From Ryuthela nishihirai (lineage: Eukaryota > Arthropoda > Arachnida > Araneae > Heptathelidae), in assembly GCA_038380435.1 (NCBI GenBank), contig JAWZYU010000056.1, positions 2,480,001-2,544,000 of the forward strand: DNA of 64,000 nt, in the 5' to 3' direction. The first letter of the stretch is position 1. The number at the start of each line of letters is the position of its first letter. Shown here piece by piece: positions 22,240-33,096 of this stretch. The notes under the pieces are model-generated. The model ran no database searches. It saw only the letters and a program-made list of their open reading frames with translations, and had not been told where the DNA came from. The translations under genes and the position numbers were made by a program.

Positions 22240-23130
22240 AATCTCTGTCACTTTAAATTATTTCGTTCAAGAGAAACAAAATGTTCAAAATATTTAATTT
22301 TATTCAGTGTTGATTTAGAGTTCTGTGAGGTTTGGATCCTTGACATGATTGATTTCCAATTACTTTAAAACTACGAATAGAAAGGGATAAAAATATCAAA
22401 ATCCAGTTTAACTAATGTCGGATTTAAAGTCCAGAGGAAATTGTCACATCTTTCTTCTAAATGGGTTCCGTTAATTTCTTAATGTTTTGTTCGGATAAAA
22501 GATACTAAATATATTCGTGTTATTGAGTATCGGATTAGTGAGACTGACGATAGTGTTGTGGGGTTTAGTTTCTTGAAATATATTCCTTTGAATTCCAATC
22601 GTTCCGTTTAGTAGGAACCGAAAGGTATAGAAGTATGAAATTCCGGAATAACAGAAGTCAGATTAGGGAGTAGAGTTGTAAATATCGCCCCTTTCCTCTA
22701 ATGCATTCTGTTAATATCATATTGCTTTTTCGGATAAAAATGACTAAAGATATTCGTTTTATTGAGTATCGGATTAGTGAGAATGATAATAGTCTTATGA
22801 GATCTACTTCCCTGGAGATTCTTTTGAATTCCAATTGTTTCATTTCGAAGGAACAGGAAGTGATAAAAATATGCAAGAGTGTTTAAGAAGCGTCGAATAA
22901 GAGGGAATAGATTTAGCAAACATCGGCTGCTTTGATTTACTCTCTTGGTACTTTGCGTTCGGTTTTTTTTTGTTCAGTAAGAAAAAAAAATATTAGAAAT
23001 TTTGTTTTATTGAGGATCGGATTAAGGAGTATATTTGAAGTCTTATGCAAATTGCGTAGTACTCTTTTGGCTTCTAACTGCTTCATTTAGAAGAAACAAA
23101 CTTTAAAAAATTCCGTTGTAGTGGAATATC
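22240..23130. repeat. ~240 bp diverged tandem repeat, about four units
   Basis: The anchor TATTGAGTATCGGATTAGTG occurs near 22523 and 22763, with weaker forms near 22300 and 23008. Each is followed by a TTTGAATTCCAATNGTT-type block about 70 bp later. Spacing is about 220-247 bp. Non-coding. Confidence 0.7.
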
Positions 23131-23327
23131 GGAGTATAGAGAATAGATGTATACCTTTTATTGTAGGTCGGATTAGAAAGAACAGATACAATTATCGATT
23201 ACGTTGAGTTATAAATAATTTCGTTTTACGTAGTGCTGGATTTCAGAGACTTCCAAGAAGGATTGGTTTTGTTCACTAATCGAAAGTGTATATTAATTAG
23301 GTTTAGTAATTAAAAAAATATCACCGT

Positions 23328-23530
23328 CCTGTGGCCGAGTGGTTAGAGCGCTTTGCTAGTGATCTAAGGGTCCTGGGTTCGAGTCCCGAGTAAGGCATGG
23401 ATGTTCGTGTTGTTTTATGCTGAGGTTCTGCCATCCTCTTAGTCCTACTACTGTGGCATTATAAACTGACATTCTCCTGTCAGACCTCCGTGGCAAGCAA
23501 CTGCTTCAGGGGGTATTTATTATTATTTTT
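23328..23530 (+). mobile_element. SINE-A, best copy
   Basis: The tRNA-like head has an A box (GTGGCCGAGTGGTTAGAGCG) and a B box (GGGTTCGAGTCCC). It is followed by a body with TGAGGTTCTGCCATCC and the CTGACATTCTCCTGTCAGAC block, ending GGGGTATTTATTATTATT. The head resembles Leu/Ser-type tRNA. RNA polymerase III would start at these internal boxes. Related copies lie at 57066 (+) and 59290 (-), with tails at 9801 and 33036. Confidence 0.85.
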
Positions 23531-24416
23531 TTTAATTTAAAATTACTTCTACATGTTTTTCTATTTCCACTGAATTGTCGTAGACTTCAAATTCTCATCC
23601 ACCGAATTGTCTTATACCCCGAATTCTCATCTACCGAATTGAACTTCTCAGTTACTGTCCACAGGAATTGTCGCAGACCAAACTACCACTACGAAAACAA
23701 ATAAATTTATTTTAAGAGACAGCTTTCGTTTAATCCACTAGGCGTTCGTTCGTCAATTGTGAATTCTAGGTCCGTGGTTTCAAGTGGAAGCCACGAAACA
23801 ATTAAAAAAAAAGCTATTGCGCTTATTTATACCGGTCCATTATTGAAACAGCGGTTCATAAAACAAGTAATATAGAAAATCTCACTCAGTTCTTTCAATT
23901 ATTGACCAAATACTTTTATGTGAATAAGTAAATTATTTTTACAATTCAAAGTACTCATTAAAAATGCATATTTTTGTTTTTAACCGAGATATTTGATTTG
24001 TTAAGAACATAGTTTTTTTTATTCCTTTTTATTGCTCATTAGAACTGTGTGTTTTCTGTTTCAGGTACAGAATATTGCTTGCTGCTCTTTAAGAATAGAG
24101 TGACAACGAATCTTCGATAAGTTTGGGTTAGACGGCTCTGCTTTAAAAAGGTTTACATCTGTATGAAATATTTCGTTTTCGGCGATAATAAATTTCGTCC
24201 TGCACGTTCTCGAAACGTGTCTTCAAGAACGTAAAGGAATTAAATAATTAAAAGGTAAAAATATTGTCTCATCCTCACAACCCTATGAGCCACAATATTT
24301 ATTCACAACGTGAATAAATATTTTTGTTTCTATATAGTGACTTTCTAAATAGTAACTATTATAGACTTACTGTTCAGAGGTGTCCTATCTATACGACTAT
24401 ATTTTATAGTCTAATT
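23531..24416. other. unassigned AT-rich DNA
   Basis: A threefold CACCGAATTGT/CTACCGAATTG motif occurs near 23570-23670. I see no gene or defined element. Confidence 0.45.
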
Positions 24417-25203
24417 TAGGGTTTCTCAATGTGGGGTACGGGGTAAAATTTTTCGGTTACGCCGCGAGAGCTCAAAAGTCGGAAATAAACGTTATATATA
24501 TGTCTGTGTGTTTTATTTCATTCCCATTGTTATACTATAACAATAGTTTTATCTATCTATACAAGGGGTACGCCAGTTACATACACATTTCCAGAGGGTA
24601 CGTGAAGCATAAAAGGTTGAGATCCACTGATATATATGTTTTTTATTCCCATTGTTATACTATAACTATAGTTTTATCCATCTATACAACGGGTACGCCA
24701 ATTACATACACATTTCCAGGGGGCACGTGAAGCATAAAAGGTTGAGAACCACTGGTATATATTTTATTTCATTCCCATTGTTATATTATAACAATAGTTT
24801 TATCTATCTATACAAGGGGTACGCCAGTTACATACACATTTCCAGGGGGTACGTAAAGCATAAAAGGTTGAGATCCACTGATATATATGTTTTTATTCCC
24901 ATTGTTATACTATAAGTTTATCCATATATACTATTATATATATATATCCATATATACTATTATATATATATATGTACCATTGTTATACTATAGGTTTTAT
25001 CCATCTATACAACGGGTACGCCAATTACATACACATTTCCAGGGGGCACGTGAAGCATAAAAGGTTGAGAACCACTGGTATATATATTTATTTCATTCCC
25101 ATTGTTATACTCTAACTATAGTTTAACTATGTATACAATGGGTACGCCAGTTACATACACATTTCCAGGGGGTACGTGAAGCATAATAGGTTGAGAATCA
25201 CTG
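24417..25203. mobile_element. hAT-like MITE with internal ~126 bp tandem array
   Basis: Ends are imperfect inverted repeats (left TAGGGTTTCTCAATGTGGGG; right, minus strand, CAGTGATTCTCAACCT). The flanks GTCTAATT (24409-24416) and GTCTAAAT (25204-25211) match at 7 of 8 positions, as expected for an 8 bp hAT target duplication. Inside, the motif TTCCCATTGTTATACTATAA recurs near 24524, 24649, 24774, 24897, 24975 and 25097, mostly every 124-127 bp. Each unit ends with its own AAAAGGTTGAGAACCACTG, a copy of the right terminal repeat. Unit 4 is broken by a TA-rich duplication. No transposase is present. Confidence 0.75.
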
Positions 25204-25264
25204 GTCTAAATAATAGTGTATGTTACACAAACATGAACAATTTTCCTTCCTTTTCAGCAGCACT

Positions 25265-25622
25265 GTTTGGCACTCAACGGTTTAAGTGGCCAGGTCATAA
25301 GGGCTGAAAGGAGGTTATAGAAGGGGATTCACTGAACACCTGTTAGGAGACAGATGGAAGCCTCTGGTCAAGGCCATTCAGCGTGTTCTTTGAAATACAG
25401 GGTATGGCTATTTGGCGCATGAAGACACGTCATAACGTACCAACCGATATGTCTATGGACACCTTTCCAGGCTTAATGGCGTCCTCTTTCTAACCGAGGG
25501 CAGGGTCTATATATTGGGTTGGGGGGTTGCAGAGATAAATTTCTATGCTCGCACAGTTTGACTGGAACTTGGATACTGCAGGGTTCGAGTCTGGCAGGCT
25601 GTCGATTGAGCCAAGCCTCGCC
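25265..25622 (-). mobile_element. SINE-B, old copy, minus strand
   Basis: In reverse order it shows TAAGTGGCCAGGTCA, CAGATGGAAGCCTC, GGCCATTCAGCGTGTTCTTT, GAGATAAATTTC, GGGTTCGAGTCTGGCAGGC and ATTGAGCC, all SINE-B landmarks with heavy divergence. Confidence 0.75.
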
Positions 25623-26298
25623 TTAAAATATAGTGCCGTCCTAGGATACTGATATTTAAAACAAAGACACCTGCAAATGTTGACGAGTTTGACTTCATGC
25701 TTTAGAACAATCTGGTTAGATTTATTCGTTGATACAATTTGCAATCGAAAATTTTGGCGAAATTGAATTTGTATGAATAACGGTGAATCAAACATCTCAC
25801 TGTACGGGATTTTCATTTGGGATCCTTTCTAAGCATTGATACCTTACCTTCGAGCTATCTTTTCTTTGCAAGTTTAGATATAGGGAGTTGATAATGGAAT
25901 AAATTTTGTGTAAATTATGTAAGCAAATTAGATCTTTTCAGATTTATTCTATTTCGATGTCTTTTATGAATTAATCGAAATCAATTTCACCATGAATTCT
26001 CTAATTCTTTAATCACAATATGTCCCCTCCACATTAATAGTGATTTTCCTGTAAACGTGTTTTAAGCTAAATTTAATTTCGGCGTTAACTTTCATGTTAT
26101 CGTGTGAAGATCATTTTTCACAGATTCTATATGAGGGAATATTATTGAGCACTTTCAGCTCGCAGAGTTCCACTTCAGTAGTGTGCTTTTCGATACATAT
26201 GCAAATAGTGCAAACTAAAGTAGTGTCAACTCAACGTATGTAGTATAGTTTAAAAGGTAGGTGCCATTTTGAAAAACAAAGGAATAATTTTATCAGTT
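25623..26298. other. unassigned AT-rich DNA
   Basis: I see no gene or defined element. Confidence 0.5.
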
Positions 26299-26410
26299 TT
26301 ATATTAAAACAGCTAATTTCAGTTACTCAGAGCAGTGATAACTATAAGTTTTTAATACAGCTTTATATTAAAACAGCTAATTTCAGTTACTCAGAGCAGT
26401 GATAACTATA
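26299..26410. repeat. exact 48 bp direct repeat, 64 bp period
   Basis: TTATATTAAAACAGCTAATT begins both at 26299 and at 26363, and the match continues through CAGAGCAGTGATAACTATA in each. Confidence 0.9.
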
Positions 26411-26784
26411 TGGAGTGGCGTGACAAAAAATTTAAAATGGGTAAGGTTCTCACTTACCAGGCGACGATGAGCTGTACAAAAGTGGGCCTGACACACTCAA
26501 ATTTGCCCACGCTTGAAAAAAAAATGAGCTTCTTTGTTACAAACATATCTAAAATTTTGAGTAAAGGCGTGTGGACTTCCAAATTCAGCCCAGTAGATAC
26601 TCACCTGCCTCTAAGTAAATTTATATTATGCTCTTATTATATTCTTTACGAGCTTTATATATAAATGACATTATTTTAGTTAATTGTGTCATGCCCAACT
26701 CCGGTTGATAGGACGTCAGGGAAAAACAATAAAAGAGGAGGAAAAAGGGAAAATAGCATTGTGTGAACTATAGGGGACGCACAC
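26411..26784. other. unassigned DNA
   Basis: A plus-strand frame of 84 codons starts at 26410 inside the direct repeat (MEWRDKKFKMGK). No family resemblance; nothing else seen. Confidence 0.4.
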
Positions 26785-27374
26785 GGCATTCCGCAAAAAC
26801 GTGGGCCTTTAAATGCAATAACTCTTTCTTCCAAATGGATACTTCTAGAGTGGGGAACCTTTTCATCTACCGTCTCTCGGGGTTTTACAAAATGGGACAC
26901 ATAACAAGATTTCCAGGTAAACACGTGTATTTAATCTAAATTTTCTGAAATATTACCAACGTAGGCAGTGATATGTGCAGTGATGACCTCAGTGGCGAGG
27001 AACAAAATGTTTCCCACAATGTGGATTAGTTATCTATGATCACTCAGCGTATGTTGCAATAGTTTTATGTTATCATAGTTGTGGTAGAAAATTTATCAAA
27101 TAAAAGGTGTTAAAAAATAAAAATGGTAAAAATGCATTCCGCAAAAACGTGGGCCTTTAAATGCAAATAACCTTTCTTCCAGTATGGATACTTCTATAGT
27201 GGGGAACCTTTTCATCTACCGTCTCTCGGGTTTAACAAAATGGGACACATCACAATACTAAGGTTTCCAGGTATGTATTTAATCATTAATTACATGTATT
27301 TAATCTGAATTTTCTCACACATTGCTAGAGTGGGCAGTGATGACCTCAGTGGTGACGAACAAAGCGTTTCCCAC
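26785..27374. repeat. ~240 bp direct duplication, 349 bp offset
   Basis: 26785-27019 and 27134-27374 share CATTCCGCAAAAACGTGGGC, CTTTTCATCTACCGTCTCTC and GATGACCTCAGTGG in order, with scattered changes. Non-coding. Confidence 0.85.
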
Positions 27375-27707
27375 ATCAGCTTAATCTAGGTTTGGCAATG
27401 AACTGTCAATTTACTCGGCGAAAAATGGGGACCAAATTTGGCAAAATGCCTGTACTTCATTCTCCTCAGTACAAGAGCGGTGTAGAGTCCTAATACGACC
27501 CCTGCTGTTCACACTCCAATCACTGAGGTAGCTTACACTGCCAATTCCGTCTGTCAGGCTTGTCTCATCAATTGTCGCAGGAACGGCGAGTCAAATACGA
27601 GGCATAGTTATCCCCAGAGGTAAGCTCTAGGTCCTAGGTAATTTCACTTTTTTCGGAATCCATTCGGGACTCTGTACGAGAAAGGGAGATGGCTGCACGT
27701 TATCGTG
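27375..27707. other. unassigned DNA
   Basis: Moderate-complexity sequence; no gene, repeat or element recognised. Confidence 0.45.
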
Positions 27708-28088
27708 TCTTAGGAACGAAAAACGACTTTTTTGCAGACAATGGGCTAAATGGCCAGGTCACAAGACCTCGAAATTTCAGAGAAGGTTGGGGGAGGGGAC
27801 TCATTTGGATATCTGTTGGGAAACAGATGGTAGTCTCCCATCAAGGCCATCCAGCAGTGTTCTTCAACATGCATACACAATATGGCACTTTCGCACACGG
27901 GAAAACTGCTTAATGTTGCATCCGATGGATGGCGGTCTTTCCAAGCTCATCGATGTCCCCTTCTGATCGCCGACAGGGCAGGAATTTTGCGGAGATAAAT
28001 CTCAACGTTGATCCATCTGAAACAGAACGTGGGCACTGCAGAGTACGAGCTATGGTAACTATCAATTGAGCCACCCCATTCCCCCTAA
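27708..28088 (-). mobile_element. SINE-B, full length, minus strand, diverged
   Basis: Runs from GACTTTTTTGCAGACAATGG through CAGAGAAGGTTGGGGGAGGG, TTTTGCGGAGATAAATCTCA and a decayed tRNA-like head ending CAATTGAGCCACC. The B box is mutated, so this copy is unlikely to be transcribed. Confidence 0.85.
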
Positions 28089-28174
28089 GAAAAATGGGAA
28101 GAAAAATTTGGTCGAAGCTTGACAGAATGAATTCAGTAACCGAATTCATCTTTGGTACATTTTATTCATGTATT

Positions 28175-28735
28175 CAGTTCTCCCTAAATTATTTCCACTT
28201 CCCTCCATGTTATATAAGTGGAAGCTAACATCGAAGCTCTATAATTTCTAAACTAAGCATTTTATGAGAAAAGGTAATAGGACTAAATTAAAGATCTCAA
28301 TCAATTCTACCTGAATCTCGATTTTCAATAAAATTTGTTTTGCACTTTAAGAGTTAAGGACTGTAAATCTTTAATAGCAACAATGCAATTTGTCTTAGGA
28401 CAATTGAAAAATATCGAAAAATTATTCACATTAACTTTTCAAATATGCATCTGTTGTATTAAATGATTGAATACTTCTTATTCAATTATAATTAACTTCT
28501 GAGTTAAATTCTAAATGTTAGGCATTGCTATTGTTAAATATTTAAACTTCCATAACTATTTAAATACTAAGGGGATGTTGTTGAAAAACGAGGTTTATAT
28601 AGATTTGATTGAGACTTTTAATACACCTTCAGTCCCATTCTGTTACAAAACTCTTTCTTAGAAGTTATAGAGTTTCGAAGTTAGCTTCCACCGACATAAC
28701 ATGGAGGGAAATGGTCATAATTCAGTGAGCATATA
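28175..28735. mobile_element. ~560 bp inverted-repeat element
   Basis: The left arm (CCCTCCATGTTATATAAGTG, GGAAGCTAAC, then CTCAATCAATTCTACC near 28300) is matched in inverse on the right (GATTGAGACTTTTAATACAC near 28610, then GTTAGCTTCC and CATAACATGGAGGGAAATGG). Arms of about 120-130 bp flank an AT-rich centre. It is non-coding and resembles a MITE of unknown superfamily. Confidence 0.65.
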
Positions 28736-29084
28736 TAAGTTACATCTTAGAACAAACATGGAAAGATATAAATATATTTTAAATTTCCTTAACTTCAATA
28801 TTTAACATTTTGATTTTTAATGATAATTTCTCATCGAAATATTTATTTTTTTAAGGGTAATAGGAGAGAAATAACCTAGAAGCATTTGAGGCTTGTCTAA
28901 GCTCCTCATACAATATAAAACAGTTACACAAGAGTACACCCGCTAGTTCAGGACGCAAGGAAAATATTTGTCACGAAATGCATCAATCTTTTTCCTACTT
29001 CGAAGAAAAAAATTCAACATTCCCTGTTTCTCTGCACGTCTCAAGCTCTCATTTAGCATGCGACTCTTACAGATTTACCCCGTG
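28736..29084. other. unassigned AT-rich DNA
   Basis: Nothing recognisable. Confidence 0.5.
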
Positions 29085-29500
29085 AAATTTACATGACCCG
29101 TTTTGAGCGGAAGAAAGAGAGATATAATTTTTGGTCCTCACGGCAGCCTGGACGCCACGAACGATAGAGGAGAGGAATAGTTTACAGAATCAAACCCTCA
29201 ATCTTTTGAGTAGGGAAGAAAGAATGGATGGTAAATGATCCATAACGTTGACAATTCTCACGTTACAAGTTTGCATTTGACAAATAACTCATTTCTCTCT
29301 GTTCTCTAGTTCCGAAGATGCAACGGAACAATCATTTATATACGTTTCTCATTTGTCAGGAGAGAAGAAATCATATGATGGAAAATTTTGTAGTCTATGG
29401 CCTTGCGTTTGACATATAAGTAGTTACTTTGTGATTTGCTATCGAAACATTAACCAATCTTTACACATTTAGCTCCTGTTTTGAGGGAAGAATGCACGAG
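29085..29500. repeat. diverged ~130 bp tandem repeat
   Basis: A GAG(C/T)GGAAGAAAGA-like block recurs near 29098, 29203, 29350 and 29478. GTTTGCATTTGACAAATAAC (29269) recurs as CTTGCGTTTGACATATAAGT (29402). Confidence 0.45.
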
Positions 29501-29507
29501 AGATTTC

Positions 29508-29582
29508 CGCCTCAGTGACGCAGTACATCGTGCATTGGTTCGTGGTGACCCAGATGGGGCCAGGTTCGAGTCCCGCTGATGG
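29508..29582 (+). other. tRNA-like sequence
   Basis: GCCTCAGTGACGCAGTACAT as a weak A-box region and CCAGGTTCGAGTCCCGC as a strong B box, about 50 bp apart. The arms do not close into a convincing cloverleaf, so this is probably the head of an old SINE. Confidence 0.35.
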
Positions 29583-29940
29583 AACTGACGCTTGTTCTGT
29601 TATAACCTAAAGAAAAGCATATTGTTATGTGGGTCTGATCAAAAATTGAAAAGCAAAAAAAAATTATTCATAACATATTCACACTCCCGAAGTCACAAAT
29701 TATAATTTAATATATTACTCGTTACACTGAATATAAGATATAATGGCACACTGAATTTCATATTTCCTTTTTCATTGGAGGGAAGAAACAGGACGAAACA
29801 ATTTATATATAACCTGTTACACTCCCAGCATTATTAGAGTTCATTTGGTTAATAATTGGTTACGATGGGTCAAGAGTTGAAGAGATATGATGTAACAACA
29901 GTTTGAAGAACCGATAAAAAACGAAAAAAGAACACTAAGG
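29583..29940. other. unassigned AT-rich DNA
   Basis: Continues the texture of the preceding array without clear units. Confidence 0.4.
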
Positions 29941-30015
29941 TACACTCGCTCAAAAAAGTATCCGAACACTGTGGTAATCAACCACAGTGTTCGGATACTT
30001 TTTTGAGCGACTGTA
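29941..30015. mobile_element. 75 bp palindromic Tc1-type MITE
   Basis: Two 35-base arms, TACACTCGCTCAAAAAAGTA onward and its near-perfect reverse complement ending CTTTTTTGAGCGACTGTA, are separated by about five bases. The TA ends and CACTCGCTCAAAAAAGTA start fit Tc1/mariner termini. Only two mismatches are visible, so it is very young or maintained by palindrome repair. Confidence 0.85.
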
Positions 30016-30074
30016 CTTCATAGATATCAACGAAAGTAAAATTGTTATAAACTACCACTTATTTTATACAACAG

Positions 30075-30300
30075 AAAAATTGAAATAAATATCTGTCGCT
30101 CCATCACTTAGTCCGTCATCTGATATAAGGTGAGTGATATATTACGGATATATCTCAATGATATCTCCAAGTTTTAATGAAAATAGGACTTTTTGGCGAA
30201 ATGCACAAATGGTCATCCTCCTGCATACCTTTGATGCATCCACACTGAAATGTACAATTATATCACCACTATAATTTCTTGTAGTATTACGGATTTATTT
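30075..30300 (+). mobile_element. LINE 5'-region fragment, plus strand
   Basis: ATATTACGGATATATCTCAATGATAT and following blocks correspond, in inverse, to LINE copy A at about 6700-6960, and directly to 57560-57700. It is an isolated piece without coding sequence. Confidence 0.45.
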
Positions 30301-31849
30301 AGCCTTTAAAATGGCCATTAATCGGAGGTTTCAACTTCTCTGGTAATACAAGTTGAAGTTAAATGGTACGTAATGTTTAAAAGCAGTAAAATTAATGTAG
30401 GTAAAAATTATTTGTTCAAATTTTGTTTTTAAGCAAATCAATACATATGGTCGAACGAGGTTATGAGTATCTTGAAACCTCTTAGTGCCACCCAATCTTA
30501 ATGATGCCAACTTTCCATTACAGAAAAAAATGGACATTTTGTTTGGGGGAAGATTTCAAACGCCCCACTTTTTTGCTACTTTCTATCTAATATTTAGGGG
30601 AAAATATAAATAAATATTCAAAAATAAATTTACACATTTTATGAGACTAAATACAAACATCCATCCTCTTCCGAAATTTGAATCTCCATCAGCCATTGTT
30701 ATTAAGCATGATCGTCTCCAGAACTGTTCGATCTCATAATCGATTAATAAAAACCTAAATAATGGGTGCTAATACATTATCGTATTCATTATACCAGCTT
30801 CTAAACAATGAAGAAAGACTTTTTCCACCTGGAGGTGCCCACTGAGAGTTAAAGGATGCGTTTGTGTGAATTGTTTGGATACTTAAAACAAAAATATCTT
30901 TAAAAAAATAAAACTCTATTTAAAAAAGTTAAATAATAATAAATTTCGAAAAAATGTTAATCTTTCTTCAAACACGCTTCTTGAATTCATATTTATTTTC
31001 TCCTTTAGTGGATTTTAGCAGACCTTTGCAGACACTCACACATCATTGTTCTGTATTTTTGTTTACCACCTCGTGTACTCTAGTAGCTTTTTCTAATAAA
31101 GCTGATACTTTTAATATCCATGCTGTTTGTTAATTGCAGTACTTGATTCAGGTTTATACAGTGGAATTTTTAACAGGTTGAGACTCATTTAAAACAAAGA
31201 ATATGTATAAGCCCTTATAATTTGAACGCCAACTTCGTAACTCACTTCGACGAACGAGGTCTAATGATTTCGTTACCTTCGATGAATAGTTGTCACTGCA
31301 ACGAATTTAAGAGGACCAAGTATTGTTCATCCTAGGAGCAAGCAGGTTGTACCCGTGTATATTTCTTTAGCACTCTTATTGTTAGAAGCGACTTTATCGA
31401 ATGAAATGTTCTAGTTATTGTGATAATAAACAGTGCTATATGCCTATATTATAGTTATGGCATCTTTCTTAGAAACCATAACTTTATTTTTTCTTCTATG
31501 CATCTCACCTGTCTAGATGTAATGTAAAGCAATATTTTCTTATTTCCAAAATGTGCATTAGTTAAATCCGAAGGCAGAAAAGCAGAAAACGTTCGTCTGG
31601 TTGAAGTCATAACCTGCACACCACATATTTCAGTTGAAAGCAGGGCGGTTGGCAACACTAGTCCTACCTCAGTATTTCTAAGTGACACAGGCTGAATCCA
31701 GTTTGTTGTACACGGAAATTAGGCACGCCTGAGGAATGTTTGTCAATCAAATGGGCAGAGGAACCATATGAGTGATTCATTATGGTGGAAAAAATTTAAT
31801 GGTACATTTCTAGCGATAGATTATAATGGTCACGTAATATCATAAGGAA
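30301..31849. other. unassigned AT-rich DNA
   Basis: About 1.5 kb with only short open frames and no recognisable element. Confidence 0.5.
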
Positions 31850-32215
31850 ACAAGAGATGTAATGATGGGTGAAAGACATAACACAAACAGGCAATCGTTA
31901 TCTGGCTCTTAGTGGCAGATGGCATAAGGGAATTAACTGTCTCACGTCGGACTATGCATATCTCAAAGGTTGTAGAAGACAGGTAATGTATGATTAACCA
32001 AGATTTCTGTCCCCACAAATTAATGAGGAAAAGGTTTCAATTCGTGTCGTGAACATGGCAACTGGAACTCAGAGAAATGTTCAATTTAATAATTACTGAT
32101 GAGTCCACCTTGATTCTGAGCTCTGATTCTGGACGTCTCTTAATCTGGAGAACTACCAGATACCGTTTATTGAGTACTAGAGAAAATGAGTAATATGAGG
32201 GAGATGCATTAGTGG
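31850..32215 (+). pseudogene. Tc1-like transposase relic
   Basis: The best-preserved part, 32053-32170 on the plus strand, reads WQLELREMFNLIITDES, then LSSDSGRLLIWR and TRYR. This is the first catalytic aspartate block of Tc1 transposases (TDESRF, then the W-R and RYRP region). The DNA upstream to 31850 fits a decayed N-terminal half with a basic linker. The second and third acidic residues and the inverted repeats are not visible. It is a dead fragment, distinct in sequence from the other Tc1 copies here. Confidence 0.5.
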
Positions 32216-32410
32216 TCTAAAGAAAAGTAAGATGCAAAAATTTTAGGGAACTCTATGAATTCGAGACAGAAATTTTAATTGCTCTGAGATTTAGTGGAGA
32301 AATCTTTGCAATCCATATCAGACTTTTAATATATGACGAAACTTTCAATTAATTCCAAAAGGCTATAAGAAGTTTTCTCTTCCAAATGTATGTGCTTATA
32401 GTGAATAACA

Positions 32411-32784
32411 ATTTTCAATTAACTGCACAACTTAGTTTTAGGGATACTTTATCGTAAACCTTGATGAATTTAAAAATGCAGGTTTCGTTCAGCAGCTTTC
32501 CTAGTTTCTCAGCAACTATAATCATAAACTGCTCTAAGCAGAATACCATTTCATGTGTAAAATGATGTGATGAGTTTCTTAACTTGATTTAAGGCTTTCA
32601 TTTATATGTCCATTATCCTTTATGCAGTAGCCCAGCATATATTCATTTATACAGCAAAACGAACTATGCTGGATAAGTGATGGAACAGCTGGTAGTGCAT
32701 CAGTCGTGCAATATATTTCCAGGTTAGAGTCCCAAGTGGACCTGAACGGTTACTTTATCCACTAACCATGACTCTGTCCTTGGT
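32411..32784 (+). repeat. left arm of a 2 kb inverted repeat
   Basis: This 374 bp arm is matched in reverse complement by 34067-34436. Shared landmarks include GCAGCTTTCCTAGTTTCTCA, GCTCTAAGCAGAATACCATT and CCACTAACCATGACTC. Both arms carry a tRNA-like stretch (GGTTAGAGTCCCAAGTGG). Confidence 0.9.
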
Positions 32785-33035
32785 ATATTCATATTTATTA
32801 TCAATACCATAATGCTAATTAATATAAATAATTTTTCTCTTAAATAAAATATATTTATAAATGAACTTTAGTATAAAGTTTAGCACAGAGTCCACAAGAA
32901 ATAATAGTAGAATCAAAAATATAAGAAGTGTCTAAGTGATAGGACTACTTATGCTGTCGTCATAAATTTTGCCCCCTGGTTTTCTGTTATAGAAGGTGTT
33001 GATTCAGCCCTTTTCGCTTCTGATTTAGTTTACTA

Positions 33036-33090
33036 CGTATTCAGACCTCTGTGGCAAGCAGCTGCTTGAGGGGGTATTTATTTATTTATT
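33036..33090 (+). mobile_element. SINE-A tail fragment
   Basis: CAGACCTCTGTGGCAAGCAG, GCTTGAGGGGGTATTTATTTATT matches the SINE-A 3' end only. It lies just left of the Tc1 element. Confidence 0.65.
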
Positions 33091-33096
33091 AATATA

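Noticed and set aside
23335..23400. Functional Leu/Ser-type tRNA gene
   Set aside because: The acceptor arm is not closed and the same head with the same body recurs at 57066 and 59290, so it is a SINE.
24431..24915. Frames of 87-99 codons with repeated peptide blocks
   Set aside because: They follow the ~126 bp repeat inside the hAT-like MITE and have no coding character.
24430..25205. CRISPR array
   Set aside because: Repeats are long, imperfect and contiguous without unique spacers, in a eukaryotic transposon context.
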